Part shown: piece after piece, positions 63,375 to 64,000 of the stretch
How the letters are laid out: each line of letters starts with the position of its first letter
Numbering within the stretch: the first letter of the stretch is position 1
From: Branchipolynoe longqiensis
Lineage: Eukaryota > Annelida > Polychaeta > Phyllodocida > Polynoidae
Direction of reading: 5' to 3'
Length of the DNA: 64,000 nt
Assembly: GCA_030323885.1 (NCBI GenBank)
Contig: CM059186.1
Span: forward strand, 20,002,998-20,066,997
Made by a program: the position numbers and the translations under genes
The notes under the pieces: generated by a model
Databases searched by the model: none
Seen by the model: only the letters and a program-made list of their open reading frames with translations
What the model was told of the DNA's origin: nothing

Positions 63375-64000
63375 TGTGGTGTGTGGTGTGTGGTGTGTGG
63401 TGTGTGGTGTGTGGTGTGTGGTGTGTGGTGTGTGGTGTGTGGTGTGTGGTGTGTGGTGTGTGGTGTGTGGTGTGTGGTGTGGTGTGTGGGTGGGTGGTTT
63501 CTCTGTGGGTGGTATGTGGGTGGTGGATGTGGTGTGTGTAGTGTGTGGTGTGCGGGTGGTGTGTGGGTGGTGTGTGGGTGGTGTGTATGTGGGTGGTGTG
63601 TGTGGGTGGTATGTGTGGGTGGTATGTGTGGGCGGTGTGTGGCTGATGTGTATGTGAGTGGTGTGTCTGTGAGTGTTGTCTGTGAGTGGTGTGTGTGGTG
63701 TGTGGGTGGATGGTGTGTGGGTGGTGTGTGTGGGGGGATCGTGTGCGGGTGGTGCATGGGTGGTGTCTGGGTGGTGTGGGTGGTATGTGTGGGTGGAGAG
63801 TGGGTGGTGTGGGTGGTGTGTGGTGGTGCGTGGTGGTGTGTGGGTGGTGTGTGGGTGGTGTGTGGGTATGTGTGTGTGGGGGGATGGTGTGCGGGTGGTG
63901 CATGGGTGGTGTGTGGGTGGTGTGTGGGTGGGTTGTGGGTGGTGTGGGCGGTGTGTGGGTGGTGCATGTGTGTGGTGTGTGTGTGGTGTGTGAAGTGCGG
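63375..64000 (+). repeat. (GTGTGTG)n GT-rich array, runs off the window
   Basis: From 63375 to 63485 the octamer TGTGTGG(T) is nearly perfect. After that, units of GTGGTGTGTGGGTG type follow to the end of the window. The frames rich in Cys/Val/Trp or His/Thr/Pro are artefacts. Confidence 0.95.

Noticed and set aside
63332..63967. Pro/His/Thr-rich frame on the minus strand
   Set aside because: Product of the GT-rich array.

Overview
This window looks like gene-poor, repeat-saturated nuclear DNA of an animal, most likely a mollusc and perhaps a gastropod. The evidence is indirect. The coding material is of metazoan transposon type. The SINE-like repeat at about 37.83-38.15 kb carries a body (GGTCTTTTATATGCACTTTC and onward) that I recall as very common in molluscan genomes, and the tail near 63.1 kb (GGCGTCGTTAAAC) is of the same kind. 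I found no convincing host protein-coding gene, rRNA or true tRNA. Species and chromosome position cannot be told from the sequence.

Layout. 0-8 kb: small DNA transposons, then a 4.4 kb element (3358-7767) bounded by inverted repeats that holds a broken D-D-E-like transposase gene of a poorly described animal family. 8-9 kb: a LINE 3' end. 9-21 kb: a dense run of MITEs (pogo-like with TA target sites, a hAT-like one with an 8-bp target duplication, two Mutator-like ones with 9-bp duplications, and others), SINEs and a 94-bp tandem repeat. 21.3-24.9 kb: a nearly whole tyrosine-recombinase retrotransposon of DIRS/Ngaro type, with split direct repeats in the order A1-ORFs-B1-A2-B2. 25-32 kb: SINEs, TTAA-flanked MITEs, a LINE with an 11-bp target duplication, and (TA)n tracts. 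32.6-34.8 kb: a 2.2 kb G-rich heptamer array. 35-38.4 kb: nested MITEs and SINEs. 38.6-43.9 kb: a long simple-sequence domain that is G-rich on the plus strand up to about 39.8 kb and C-rich after about 39.95 kb. 44-57 kb: SINEs, a LINE, MITEs, and minisatellites at 50.8-53.4 and 55.4-56.1 kb. 57.1-61.4 kb: a Ty3/Gypsy pol gene on the minus strand with a 133-bp 3' LTR, sitting between two ATT/ACT microsatellites. 61.5-64 kb: C-rich and GT-rich simple sequence and one more LINE end.

How the parts relate. The autonomous-type elements (D-D-E-like, DIRS/Ngaro, Gypsy, LINE) are all damaged, by frameshifts, an internal deletion or 5' loss. The many short elements are their likely non-autonomous dependants. 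The tRNA-headed SINE-A family has more than 20 complete or partial copies and is both a target of other insertions and an insertion inside others, so relative ages can be read from the nesting. The longest open frames in the simple-sequence tracts (proline-, histidine-, cysteine/valine- or glycine-rich) are artefacts of the repeats and are not annotated as genes.
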